This document shows positions 34,921 to 48,419 of a DNA stretch of 64,000 bases, piece after piece. The notes below the pieces were generated by a model, which saw only the letters and a program-made list of their open reading frames with translations, searched no databases and had not been told where the DNA came from. The DNA is from Anastatus disparis (Eukaryota; Arthropoda; Insecta; Hymenoptera; Eupelmidae). The position numbers and the translations under genes are program-made. How positions within the stretch are numbered: position 1 is the first letter of the stretch; each line of letters opens with the position of its first letter. Location of the stretch: NCBI GenBank assembly GCA_017163975.1, contig JAFFSR010000136.1, positions 9,483,501 to 9,547,500 of the forward strand, given 5' to 3'.

Positions 34921-37129
34921 GAGATTCTATAATTGTGGTAAATTGAAATACGTATATATTTACGTTGTAAAGGCATATTTACAAAGTGTACTGAGTATAA
35001 GATGTAACTCATATTTTTAAGGATCATAATTATACAAAAATATCAGGAAAAAATTGATTTAAATCTGTAAATATCTTACAAAATTTTAAGAAATATTGAA
35101 AATTATTTGAGATGATAATTAACATGTTCGATGAATTTTGGAATTGATCAAACATCAGAAACATGATCGAATATTTAAAATATTTGGATTGAACAATTTT
35201 TTCCTGAATATATAAAGTAGCTAAATAATGCTTATAAAATGTACTAGATTAGTTTATTCTTATAATAATTGAACAATACGTAATCAATGTAGACGCTATC
35301 TGTAAAAAAATATAAATGTTGACTGAATTCTAGGGACATAAATTAAGAATGAAAAAAAAAGAAACTAAACATTGCACCAGCACTTTTTTGATCAGCACTC
35401 AAAAACACCTAGTTTTTTAAATGAAATATATTTTATACAAAATTATACGTTGTTTATGAAACTTAGAAGCCTTAAATAAAATTCGCTAGGACTTTTTCCA
35501 AGCGATTTCAAATTTACTATAAACAAGTATTGTTGGGAAATCTTGTTTGACAATAAAATCAAAGCTACATCCATGTTCTGGCTGGATACGTCAGATCTTA
35601 GTAAATCAGATTTAACAGAACAATTATGTTTATTTCTTATAATTATTACAGAACTCGATTTCATAATCTAACCATTAAACTAATTTATCATGTTTTTCAT
35701 AAAAATTATCTATTTTCAATATAAAAAGAATTGCATACGACCAGAAAAATTGCAAAACAAAATTGACAAATCTTGGGAATAACAAAATTGATGATAAATA
35801 AAGAAATTCAATCGATTTGTCTTCCTTAGTATCCAGGCAACGCTTTGTAGTTAGAATATTAACAAAAAATAAAATAAAATAAAATAACTTAATAAATATC
35901 TGACAATACTGTGTGAGCAGACAATAATTAATTTTAGGAAATGTTCCAACAAATGGACAATAAAATAAAATATAACGTGAGATTAGTACATAAGTAATAA
36001 ACGATAATCCATAATAATTAAAATAGATAATAATAAATTAATGAAAAAATTAAACTAAGAAAATAAATATTCTTGGAGAATTTGCATTAAAGACTATTTA
36101 AAAATGTTATTACTGACAATCAATATTATAGATTTGTATAAATTTTACTCTCCGTCTTTATATTTGTATATTTCATTTACACAGTACGTTTGACTTTAGT
36201 AAAATATTTTTGAAATATCTCCAACAAAAAATTAACTTTTATTTTATATAAAATAATGCAAAATCTTCAATAATGTGGTATAAAATATTAAATTAAATAA
36301 TCATAGTAACCATATATACTATATGTTAATAAAGTGGAAAAAATTGATGCTATACAAATTAATCGATTTAGTCATCGTAGATTTAGTGCATACTTTGCAG
36401 AGCTACATGATTTTTAAACATTGTACAGAACATACAACATTGACATTGTTTGCAAATTAAAAAAAAATAAACAAATTATGTGATGTGCAGAAAAAAATTT
36501 GCTAACGCTAAAACTTCTGCGAAAATAAATTTAGTATAAACTATGTGTAGGCACTCGGAAACATATCCAGAAAAAAAAATAATTTAATATATATCTATTA
36601 TAGTTGATGAAAAAAATCAAAAGAGAGAAAAATAATATTTTAATGATGATGGATATTTTTCCGAGTGTATCGTTGAATGCTGCGCACAAAACACTGATAA
36701 ATTTAAAAGAGACTTCTATGTTAAAATAATGAAAAATATTGCATATTTACTCCTGTGAAGTCAATGTTAAATAGTAAAAATTTGTTAGATTAAGACCTAG
36801 TATAATACTGAACATAAATTTAATGATAGCATAGTATAGATTTAATATACAATATTGGAAATGCATAGAAAAAATATACATAATAAAAGGTATACATATA
36901 CTTACACTAATTGATGAGAATTAAACTCAGATTGAATAGTGTATTCAACTTGGAAGATGAAAATCTTAGATGTTTTCGAAACATCTATGATTCTGAGCTT
37001 TTTCTAGTATTAATCAAAAGTTTTGATTATTTTAAATATGAACATGCTTTGTCTAAAAACCAACTATAAAATAACAAACCGAAATGAAATTTTAAGAATA
37101 TGGAAAAAAAAATTGGAAGTCTTTTGTTT
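34921..37129. other. AT-rich intergenic DNA, nothing recognised
   Basis: No gene, RNA or clear repeat seen. Base composition is uniformly AT-rich. Confidence 0.5.
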
Positions 37130-37133
37130 TTAA

Positions 37134-37413
37134 CCCTTTCATACATGATCTTGGTATGCAAAGTTACATAAAGTAAAAGTTTATCAATTAATCTGCCTTC
37201 CTGTTTCAAAAAACATGAGTTATTTTTTTCCCATTTCAAAAAAAGACCCAATATTGGGATCTCTAAAATGTTTGAATGATTTTTTATTATATTATCAATT
37301 ACTTCAAAAATAATCAAAGTAAAAACTAACTTTAAAAACATTATATGTATATAGTTAAAATGCTTCAAAAATAATGATCAATTATGGTTCGATTTAATTC
37401 ATGCATGAAAGGG
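37134..37413. mobile_element. piggyBac-like MITE
   Basis: The left end ccctttcatacatgat follows TTAA (37,130-37,133). The inverted right end ccctttcatgcatgaa is followed by TCAA (37,414-37,417), one base from TTAA. CCC-starting inverted ends at TTAA are typical of piggyBac elements. The 280-bp inside has no transposase. The minus-strand open frame across it is AT-rich and not protein-like. Confidence 0.55.
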
Positions 37414-37803
37414 TCAAATTTAAACTGTTTTTAAATATATAGAAATTTTTTTTGGCTGTCAATTAAGGATTATCATAACTTAAAACTTTCATTATATATA
37501 AGACTTCCAAAATATTTTTGCAATAAATTATTTTTTTTACGGTTTTGCCAATTTTTACTTTAAAATATTTTAAATACATGATTTATAAAACATTACAAAT
37601 ATTTTACTAAAATAATTTTTTAAACAAAAAGTAAATACAAATTATTATTTTTTATTGATAACTATTACGCACACTTTTTATTTTTATTTAGTTTTAATTA
37701 AATCAATATATTTGATTACAATTAAAATAATTCACATTTATTAATTTTTTTGTTTACTTTAAAAATATCAAAAAAATAAAATGACTTTTAAGTATTTTAT
37801 TTG

Positions 37804-38177
37804 ATAGAAGGATATCGCATCTCCGGATCACGAATTTTGCTCAAACTATGGGATAAGTTTTTAGATGACAAAATATGGAAAAAGCTAAAGTTATGATTAC
37901 AAACGCTCAGTATTTCCCTAGTTACAGGCAATCGAAGAATGTAACTAGAAAAGTTACTAGATTTTAAGATGCTAAGCTTTTAGCTATAAATGTTTAAGAG
38001 CTATAAGCGTTTGAACATCTAGTAACTTTTTTAGTGATATTCTCTGATTGCCTGCAATTAAGGACCTAAATTGAGCATTTGTGACAATAAATTTAGCTTT
38101 TTGCATATTTTGTCATCTGAAAACTTATCCCAAAGTTTGAGCAAAATCCGCGATCCTGAGATGTGATACTCTCCTAT
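37804..38177. mobile_element. MITE family (ccgtatcacggat ends), copy C
   Basis: The left end atagaaggatatcgcatctc, followed by cggatcacgaattttgctca, is matched by the inverted right end ataggagagtatcacatctc, followed by aggatcgcggattttgctca. Arms of more than 80 bp with few mismatches make the element nearly palindromic. It shares its internal strings with copies A and B. Confidence 0.8.
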
Positions 38178-41100
38178 TTAGTTATTTTCTAAGTTCCTTT
38201 AATTTGGATTCTTTATAAAAGTTTTCATGCGAATTACTTTTATATGCCAAATTATAATATGATGTTACTTATGTTGCTATATTTTTATACTTATTTTAAA
38301 TTTTCAAAATTGTTGATGGCAATTCTATTTTATTTAAAAAATTTTTAACTATTTAAACAATAATTATTTTTTTTAATACTGAAGCCATATTTTTTTTTAT
38401 ACAAAAATTTAATTAAACATAACTGATTAATGATAAATTTTTGATTATATCATCATAGAATAGATTTAATTATTTTTTAATAGTAATAATTTTGTATAAC
38501 TTTATAACTGCACGCACAGTTGGAATACGTTTAGAGTAATGATACTATCAAAGCTTGGCTTATAGCTATAGATGATTATCATTAGAAAAGTATTAAGATT
38601 ACTTTGCTTGTATAACGAGGTAAATTATCGTAAACTATAGTACTCTCTATCATTATAAACCATAGATCTTTTAATATAAAATCAATAAGAAATAATGTAG
38701 TTGATAAGATTGAAAAAAATTCAGTTGCTGAAAAATTTTATTTAGATAGTTATGCTTAGTCAACTATATTCGTTGTTTTTTCTGGATTACTAATCACAAT
38801 TTAAATATATAACTAAATACATTGAAATTTGTTATTAAACTGATTTTTTAAAGATTATTACTAATGTTAAACTAAACAAAAGATATGAGTACAAAAATAG
38901 GGATGTTGTAAGAAAATATTTTGTTTGAAATTCAGAAAATTTCAAATGAATTTTTAAAGGCAATGATATTACGTATATAGGCATCTCTTTTTCTACATTC
39001 AAACTTTTAACTGAAATGAAAATTTTTATTGAACGTTAAATTTTGTGTAAATAGTTTTTAATAATTTTAATCGATTGTTCATGGATATTTTGTTAAGAGA
39101 TTTGAAAATATTTTCTTATAATTGAAGACAGAAATCTTTATTATGATAACCATTACGTTTACATTTTAATGTTTTATGTATACGTTGAAAATATTAATAT
39201 TATTTATTGAAGTGTTACCACGGTAATTTCTGGTACATTATATATAAAATTATATTTTAAGCAAAATGTTAACTTCTTCACTGTAAAAAATAAATTAATC
39301 CAAATTTATTTAAGTTTGTTTCTTATTGATATTATTGATTTATTTATCTCTAGAAAATATTTTCTTATACTACGACATTTTTTACAATATAATTATTAAA
39401 ACTTTTAATATACCACACGACTACCTTAAAAAAGACAAAATTATTTTTTATGGATAACAAATTGTTTTTTGCAGTGATGAATGTTACTGAAATTGGGTAA
39501 TTCAATGTGATTGCTTAATATTGTGCTTTGCACAAATCCTAATCGTACAATCAATGGTCGATGTATATCGATGCACAGGCTGTAAAATGAATATAAATCG
39601 TAGGATCTCATAAATAAAACTAAAAAAAAAATAAAAAAAAACAACAAAAACACTAAGCTTATTAATATTCTACGTCTAGAGGCATATTAAACGATAAGTT
39701 TGTATGATGTTGAAATGTGCAACTTGGATATATGATTGATATGTTCAAATGTGTTGCTGTAATGGATTTAGATAGATTATAATATAATTGTTGTGAATTG
39801 TTTTATTGTAATTGCGCTAAGTGGAATTTAACATCGAGGCAGCGGCTTTTATTTTTTGTTTAAACATACAATTTTATAGCACGTCTTCTTACTCATAACT
39901 AATGCTTTTTGCAAAATAATTTATGTACCCTTACCACAATCTCTTATTTTTTTATATATTTAGTACTATCCTAATTACTTTTTTCTTATATTAATTTATA
40001 TTATTTTATTACCATACTGCAAACATGTGTATGAAATTCTATTTTTAATTGATTATTAGAAATCATATGACAATGCTTTAATATTATACAAACTTCTTTT
40101 ATACATTTAAATACGAAAAATTTTTAGACTTTTACTCCCTTGCTGAAACCAATGTTTCTATACTGAAATAAATTTTCAAACGTAAAACGCATAAAATAGT
40201 TTAATCAATATAGAACTATTTTATTGATCCTCACATTGTTCGAATACTTAAAAACTAGTAAACTATTAAAATAATAGTAAAATATATTCCTGTAGATATA
40301 AAAAAGCATTTTCTACTAAAAATTTTTTTTATAATCACTTAGAAAAATAATGTGTTCATAACACGACCTTAGAATCTTATTCAAACTTTCTTTAAGAAAC
40401 TATTTTTGAAAAAACTATAAAAAAAGAAAATGAGCTCTAACAAAGCGTTCGGATCTTTGCAGAAAAAACAATCATACGTAGTAAACGCTAATGCTTGCAC
40501 TGCCTTTCCCCTTACATTCGTAGATTATATAAAAAAAATATTAAAGCAACTGTCTGACCACTAGCGCAAAGAAAATTAAAAAAAAATAACTAAGAATTTA
40601 ATAAATAAACATACAAAGAAAAACTATGTACGCGCTGTTCTCCGTAAATGAATTAAATAAGAAAACAACAAAAATAAATTACTCTTATTTGTAGCAAAAG
40701 CATGAAATTGAGTTTGCTCTTGCAGGTCAAGAGTTTTGCAACAGAAAAATGTACTGTCGAAATAGAGTGCAAGCGACAATAGAGAGAAAGAGTGAGAGAA
40801 TGTGAGACTTGTCAGAAAATGCCGTTGATCTCTGAAATTGTAAATGCTAATTATGAAAATTATTTAAAAATTTTTCGCGAAACATTATCAATTTTTTTAG
40901 GTAAAATTTTTTTTTAATATTTACGTAATTATATTTTATTATTGTGACTATAAATTTTTTAATATTTACATTATTCAAAAAAACTCTTTGAATAAAGATC
41001 AATAATAATTTCCATAAATTGAAAAATAAGCTATAAATTAATAATTAGAATCATTGAAAAAAATTTTGAGAGGATGTCGTACCTTTTATTTTTGGCTAAT

Positions 41101-44100
41101 CGATTTTTTCACGGTTTATTAACAAATTTCTTATTCACTAAAAAATAAAGTCATACATGCTTTAGCTATAAGTACTATAAGTTATTTTTTGATCAAGTAT
41201 AAAAAAATTTTAATGTATTGTTTTGAATAAAACTTCAGATTACCAAAAACTACTTATTAGTCTATCTCTTATTGAGTTTTCGAAATGAAAAGTTTTCTTG
41301 AAAACTACGCATACTATTTTTTTTATGAATAAACATTTACTTACAGTAATTATATCTAAAGCATATATCTCTTTATTTTTGTTGCAATTACAAATTTTTA
41401 AATAAATAGAAAAACTCAATTAGACAAAGACCAAAGATACGACGTCCTCTTAAAGAAAATTTTAATAACATAATGATAAATAAAGCTTAAAATTCTAAAA
41501 TAAGTATTGAAATAAATATGAGTCAATTTTATTTGATAAAATTTCGCAAATTCGCAAATAATTTTCAATTAGCATCAATCATTAAAGCGGTACAAAACGA
41601 AAGATATACTTAAAGTTGTATGAGCGTAAAATAATTTCTGGTATAATGTAAGTAAATATTATATATGGAAACAGAAGAAAATATATATATATACATATGC
41701 GGTGATAAATATTGATATAAATATATTTATGGAAAATGCGTGTTGACAAAATAAATTATGTATTGACTAAAATCTCTTTTATTTATTTTTCACCTTTCTA
41801 TATCGAAAAATATAACTATGTTAATGAAAACATAAGACATCATGGATCATTTAAAAAAATAAAAAAATTTTATTGGATTATTTTTTTCTAATTGCACGAA
41901 GAAAATAAGGATCATTTTAACAAGTTAAGTTAGTCGACAACGAATTTATTTAAATATCATGAAAATTTGGAGGATCATGTCATCGAATTAAGTTTATTAA
42001 AAAGACAAATTCCACATTATAATCACTATGCACAATGAAAAAGATATGAACTTTAACCGTTTATATAGAAAGCTATATCATTTAGCTATTGTAGATTAAT
42101 AACTTGAACACGGTATGCGATGTATTATTAGATTTGAGCACAATGGCTTTGAATATAAACTACAAATTTGATTTTGTTTAACATTTACATATTTTCGTTT
42201 AAGAAGATTCATTAGAAAATAGATGGAAACATCGCACTTTATTGAATTTTTGATAATATTGATTGGACAACAAAGTTATTAAATCTAAATTTTATTAAAA
42301 TTAAATTTTTTCAAATGATTCATTATAATTGCACATTATGTTTTTCATTCATCCATAAAGTTAATATCAAATATCTTTTTGATATCTCTTTAACTTATCT
42401 TTTTGTGAATTCAAAGTATGCTAATATTTTATATAAAATAAATTATTTTTCTTAAAGATAAATATAATATTATGCCATAAACATCTATTTAAAAATAAAT
42501 TAATGCATAATGTTAAAAATTGAAAGACAAATATTTATTTTACTACTGAAATTTCCGATGCAAATAAAAATCAATAATATTATTGATTTTCAACTTGAGA
42601 CTATATACAAAAAACTTAACCAGTTGTCGGCAATGTCGGTAACTATGGATCATATCTACTGCAGCTGTAATATATTTCAAATAAGCAGCATATGCTAACT
42701 CACCCGTAGTTGATAAACTAAAATCAATATTTTCATATGTAAGTAAAATCAATCTTTTTCGCTAATACTTTCAAATAATATTATTTATCAACTTTTTCTA
42801 TCATAGCAAATAAATATTTCAATTTCTAAGATTAAAATAAATGTTAAACAAACATTAAAATTGATAAAAGATCTTTTAAATAAACACTGAAAAAAAATTA
42901 TAATTTTAAAATTAGCTGTATGCTGCAAAGATCGTTTTTCAAGATTATCCTTTAATGATTCAAATAGAAAAGAATATAAGGTTTATAACCCGTTGCGTAA
43001 TCCCTATGATTTTACAGTATTTTACATTGTATCTAAAGTGACATTAAATGTTGGGGATAGTCATGAACCGTAAAAAAGGGGTAAAATTTTAAAAAGAAAT
43101 GAACACGCGGGGGAGATTTTTTTTTGCGGGATTTAAGCTAAACGGAGCACAAGATAGGATTTACCATGTGATGTGAAATTTATCCGCGTGAAATTTGAAT
43201 CCTTTTCATCAACTTTTTTAAGTGCACACTTAAGACGCAAAAACTCATTCACTTAAAAAAGGTATCACATACTCTTTAACTATTATACGTATTACGAAAA
43301 TGTCTTTCTAAATAATCCTTATAAAAAATGTTCATTCATTTATTCAGTTCTAGAGTTACTCTCGAAAAAATATGTTTTATTGCTTATATAACTCTTGTTT
43401 GCATTACTTAAAATTGTAATTTATTGTCAAATAGGAAATTTATTTGAAAAAGTTAATTCAGAAATTTTATTTTCAAGAATGTAAGTGTTAAAAATTGTAT
43501 TCGTCGAATATTTCTTATGATTGTTTTTTTTTAATATTAAAATCAGTAAAATTAAAGATTTTCGCGAATTTTAACAGTAAACTTACTTTTTTTGATGAAG
43601 GTAGATGAATTATATTGCTTTATTTTCAATAAAAACTTTAAAAACTTGAAAAATTATATTAAATAATAAGAATTTAAAATTTTAAAAGTTTTTCTTTAAA
43701 TTAAAGCTATAAAACTAATTTAATCTGGTCAAAAGAATTATTCATTTTTATTGTACAAGATGCAAACATCTCTTTACTTTTTACTATAATCACTATCTTT
43801 TGCAAAAAAAAAATAAATTTTTCATTAGAAAAATACCAAGCATGAAAGATTTGCAGATAATAATCTTGTAGATTTTATTGAATTTGAAAAAAAAAAATTT
43901 TCGAAATCATTCGAAAATTTTCGAAAATTATCAGAGGAACACTTCAAATTTCTATAAACACTGTCTCATCAGATTTTCAAGTAAATTTATTTTTATCTCT
44001 TTATAAAAGAGTTTTGAAATTTTCTAGATTATTAAAATATGAATTCAAAATTTTTGCTGCATTTATAAGTATAAAAATACTTACACATTCTCTGATAAAA

Positions 44101-45401
44101 TTTTGCTTTTATTAAAATAAAAGAATAGTTTCCTATAATACTACCGACAGTGAAAATCTATTTTTTCATTTTAATGAAAATCCTATCAAGATGTATAGAC
44201 ATATGTAAACTTATACAACTTCCAGAATTTTTGAACCTCTTTTAGAAGTTGATCTTTGATAATTTTCGAAAATAATTTACAGTAACATGTTTTTTTATTT
44301 AAAATTTGCAATAATGTCGGTAAAGTAGATATTTTTAGCCTCCATATCACACTGCCTTAATTAAATCACTTTTTGAAAGTTCAATTGATATATTTTTTCT
44401 ATACTGTAAAATTTTCGCTAACATTTTATATGAAGAATATTTTGTTTTACAAATTAAATAAGTTTCAGAAATTGTCTTTTAACAAATATAAATGATATTG
44501 CTAAGCGATAACTTATAAACTTCATTTACCCAAAAAAGTTTTACAAAGTTTGGAATTGAGCTAACAATTCGAAACAGTATAAAAAACTGAGTAAATTAGA
44601 ATTAAAAAAATGTTTAAGTAAGACTCAGTTAAGATGTGGGTAAAAGATGCGAAAGAAAAGACTAGAAGTGTTTGGAGAGCTTAACCAGCCAAGTGTTAAT
44701 GAGTAAAATGCACGCAGTGCGGTTTTAATTAAAACAAACACGATTATGAATTTCATTCAGAATTCATAAGCATGATCGATATGAGAACGTTTATATTTAC
44801 AACGTCTGCAGAAAGCTTTAGGAAGTCAAGCTCGAGTTTTATAATATTTACCTCAAAAGTTACGAAACGCTGTTACGTGAAAATTAACAAAAAAAAAGAA
44901 AAAGAAATAAAGCTTTCGCGAGAAAGAGGAACAGAATTTTCCTCTTAATTACAAGCCGCGGCTAGGATAGGACGCTCTTTCCAAATTAACGTGAATACTC
45001 GTTTTATTAATTTATTACTCGGTGTGTATATTACATTGCGTTCCGTAGACAAAAGTTACGGCTACGTACAAGTTAAGGCTTTGAGAAAGTGCTTTGCCTC
45101 TTTTAATTACTTTCTAATTGAATTCCCGAGCTTTGTACGCTACTCTACTAAATCTTTTTTAAAGCAAAATTATTTACATTTTCAATTTTGTGAAAATTAA
45201 AAAATATTTAAAATTTAAACAGAACTTTAAAATCTAAAGGATTAAAGTTTCTCGTGCAATAATTTTTTCATTATAAAAAACTTTACTAATTTATAATCAA
45301 ATACAGTCAAATTTATGTTTATATTATACCTTTTGGATACTTGTATGTTTATTGAGAAAATATTTAGATAACTAATTTTTAAAATAATTTTTGTACATAT
45401 A
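38178..45401. other. AT-rich intergenic DNA
   Basis: No supported gene. Two patches, 43,000-43,260 and 44,700-45,180, are clearly less AT-rich than the rest and hold no protein-like frame. They could be old repeats or conserved regulatory DNA, and I cannot tell which. Confidence 0.45.
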
Positions 45402-45596
45402 GAGGTCTCAATGGCTCAGTTGGTAGAGCGATGGATTCGCAATCTCGAGGTCCCGAGTTCAAATCTCGCTCTCGGCCGATAGATACGAGCATCATTATAC
45501 GTTATATGTGCTTTGTTCACAAACACACTTACGACCTCCGTCGCTTATTAGTATCACAATGATAGCATAATTACAGCGATGTTAAATAAAAGAAAT
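45402..45596 (+). mobile_element. tRNA-derived SINE, copy 2
   Basis: Starts gaggtctcaatggctcagtt. It has a perfect A box (tggctcagttgg) and a B box (gagttcaaatctc) with tRNA-like spacing. The body matches the SINE at 1,372-1,567, including the acctccg and gatagca blocks, and the end is A-rich (aaataaaagaaa). If read as a tRNA, the anticodon would be CGC (Ala), but acceptor and anticodon stems do not pair, so it is not a working tRNA gene. Confidence 0.75.
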
Positions 45597-48355
45597 ATCA
45601 ATTTTATATTGTTAAGGTATTTTGAATAAAAGTTAGTTCTGCTTCATTTTATATTTTGTACTAATTTTTACTGAATTTTATTTTCGAAGAAATAGTTTTT
45701 ACATTTTAGTAAATATTTTTTTTTTAATCGAACAAAAATTGTTAAATAAATATTGGCTTATCATTATTGAAGTTTACTTGTTTGGAAAAATTTTATTTTT
45801 AATGTGTATTTTTAGTAATTCAAATAATCATTGTCACGAGCTAGTTATAGCAATCTCTCAGCAGGATATAAAAAATTTATCTTCAATTCAATTATGAGAA
45901 ATGGAATCATTACTAGGTATATAGTATACACATATGATGAGTTCGATTCAAGAGTACATATTCTTTTTTCTTGTCTGCGTATAGCTTAATTATTTTACCC
46001 TTAATGGAATGATAGTAGGGCTTTTTGAACAATACGATTAATTTCCGAGACGTAGATAAGCCAGTTATCAGCCACAATCGTGTGTCCCATAAGCTCAAGG
46101 ATGAACGACGGGAAAAGGGATATCTATATACCTAACTCGATTGCCACTCAATTGCTTGAGCCACTTATTCGTCTCTTATTCTCTTTTACTCGTACGTGTG
46201 TACGTGTACGTGTGCGGTCTATATCTTGTTTAATGGGGTAACTTGTTACAAACTCAAAATAATGGGTGAGAAAATGAGAATATGTACACGAGTCTGTTAT
46301 ATATATACCCGCATATATACTATTCGTGTAAGGTATGACAAATTTAGTTTTTTGTTTTCAAAATACAATTATTTTATGTAAAATTTATGAATTATTCATC
46401 GTACGTTATGTTATGATCATGTATATTTTCATGTGACGATTATGACAAAAGTACTTTTGTACAGCTGCTATTTTTGTAGTTTTCAATTTTTTGATTCGAT
46501 AAATTGAAATAAATTTGTAATTCATAATTCATAAACTAGGTTTTTCAATCATGATTTGTAATTTTTACACATTGACAAAAAAATATTTAAAAATTTTTCT
46601 GTAATCATTAAAAATTTGAAATTTGAAATAATTCATTGTCGCTAGAAGATATTCAATATTTTATGAACAACAATTGTCATTTTAATGTGTATCTACCCTC
46701 ATATACGATTTCCAGTGTGTGTCTTTTGGCAAAAATTTTAATATTTTTAAAATGTTTTTCAGTGTGTCTAGGATACTGCTTATATCTTACTGACAATGGT
46801 CAAATAAGCAGTTTTGTGCTCGAAATATTCTTTTTCCTTCATCTGTATGAGGTATGTTTATTTGTAATTTTATACAGATTTTCGTAATACATGCTTTTAC
46901 GTAACGAGCTTTTTTCTTGGAAAATTCTGTTTTTAAAGAAATATTGGCTCATTAATTATTAAAATTATTCAATAATTATTTTAAAGTTATTTTTAAACAA
47001 TTCTGCTCTTAACAATGATTGAATTCACTAGAACAAATTAATCTTTTATTCAGAAATATATTTTCTTATATCATAATTCTGACATGGAGTCAGGTCAAAT
47101 AAATCATTTCAAGCATTAATTAAGCTATCTTAAAAAGAAAAATTTTAGTATTTTGACTAAAATAATACTTTTTTATGATAAAATTGTTTATGATTTCAAT
47201 TTATGAAGTTTATTGCCCAGTAAATGAACGATGAACTTTAAGTTTAATCACGTCTGCACAAAATAATAGTTAATATTTAGCAATTCTTTTTGGTGTATAA
47301 AAAGTCATGATCTTATCTGAAGATAATATTCAGATTATCCGATAGTTTAAAGTGTTATTTCATTAAAAAAATATAAAAATAATTTTTCAAGTAAAATATT
47401 AAATAATATTTCGTATTAAATTTCCCGCTCAATATCTATTTCTATTCATCTCGGCTAGAGTTCGCTTTATCGAATGATTCTGTTGCTCTATCTCAGTAAT
47501 CTCTAACGAGCTTATTTAATCATGTGTGATGTCATGCGTAAAGAAAAAAAATGCGTCTATTTACAAGTGCCTTTTTATCAAACCGTGTGTATTAATCAAA
47601 TATTGGCAGTGAAAGTTTAAAATATTAAGAAATTGTATAAATTATTAATGAAAGGTAAAATTTTTAATGATTCTTTTTTACGCGTTGGTAATGCTATTTG
47701 AGATATTGTATTTATATCTATATCTATCATATATATATAGATAGACCTTACTGAATGACAGCATGACATCATACATTATGCGACGAATAAACGAAACATC
47801 TATGCAAAGAGACGCATTGTTTACATAAAAATAAATTTGAATAAACAAATTTTTTTTAGTATTAAAAATAATAATAAAAAAATATTGTAGTTATTATAAA
47901 TTAAAATATTTAACGGTAGTAATATTATCAATAAATGTGTAAGATTATCGATAATTATCGGAATATACACACTGTTGCTGATTAAAGAATTAATATTCTG
48001 ATAAATAAAGTACCCGGATGAGAAACTCATTATTTTCTAAAATCTTGTGATATGATAACAATTAAATTTATATGATAATTCCAAAATGTATATTTATATC
48101 TATTTTAAAAGTTAGTTTATCAAGATCTCATTTTTCACATGGTAAAATTCGTGACTGAGTAAGTTTAAAATTATTGATTAGTCTGTAGAATATACTAACT
48201 TATAGATCTATTATTATTCGCTAAAAATTATCATTTTTATTAATTTTGTGAGAGAAAAAATATATTTTTTTAATAAGAATTATTGTATTGATCATTTTTT
48301 AACAAAAAAAATGTTCAGTATTAAAATAAGAATTTATTTTTATTCTACAATGTAG
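45597..48355. other. Intergenic DNA upstream of the lipase gene
   Basis: No gene recognised. The part at 45,900-46,250 is less AT-rich. Any first exon of the lipase gene with a signal peptide would be expected here, but I could not identify one. Confidence 0.45.
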
Positions 48356-48368
48356 GGAAAAGTGTACG

Positions 48369-48419
48369 ATGAACCAAACAATCACAACATCTCAAAATAT
48401 TGATCCAGATGAAAATTTT
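48369..48419 (+). CDS. Lipase exon 1 (maybe internal, from 48,356)
   Basis: Encodes [17 protein letters not shown]. The donor is gtaaga at 48,420, phase 0. The start choice is uncertain because the frame stays open back to an acceptor at 48,355. Confidence 0.6.

Noticed and set aside
37027..37368. 113-residue minus-strand frame
   Set aside because: Phe/Leu/Ile-rich AT artefact that overlaps a MITE.
45402..45478. tRNA-Ala (CGC) gene
   Set aside because: Promoter boxes are good, but acceptor and anticodon stems do not pair and the same unit with another anticodon recurs at 1,567. It is a SINE head.
46636..46887. Membrane-protein-like 83-residue frame as a receptor exon or lipase signal exon
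   Set aside because: Hydrophobicity follows from T-rich DNA; no splice sites in phase with the lipase exon.
47440..47825. Another foldback element (gatgtcatgc present in both orientations)
   Set aside because: The order of matching blocks is not mirrored, so it is not a true inverted repeat.
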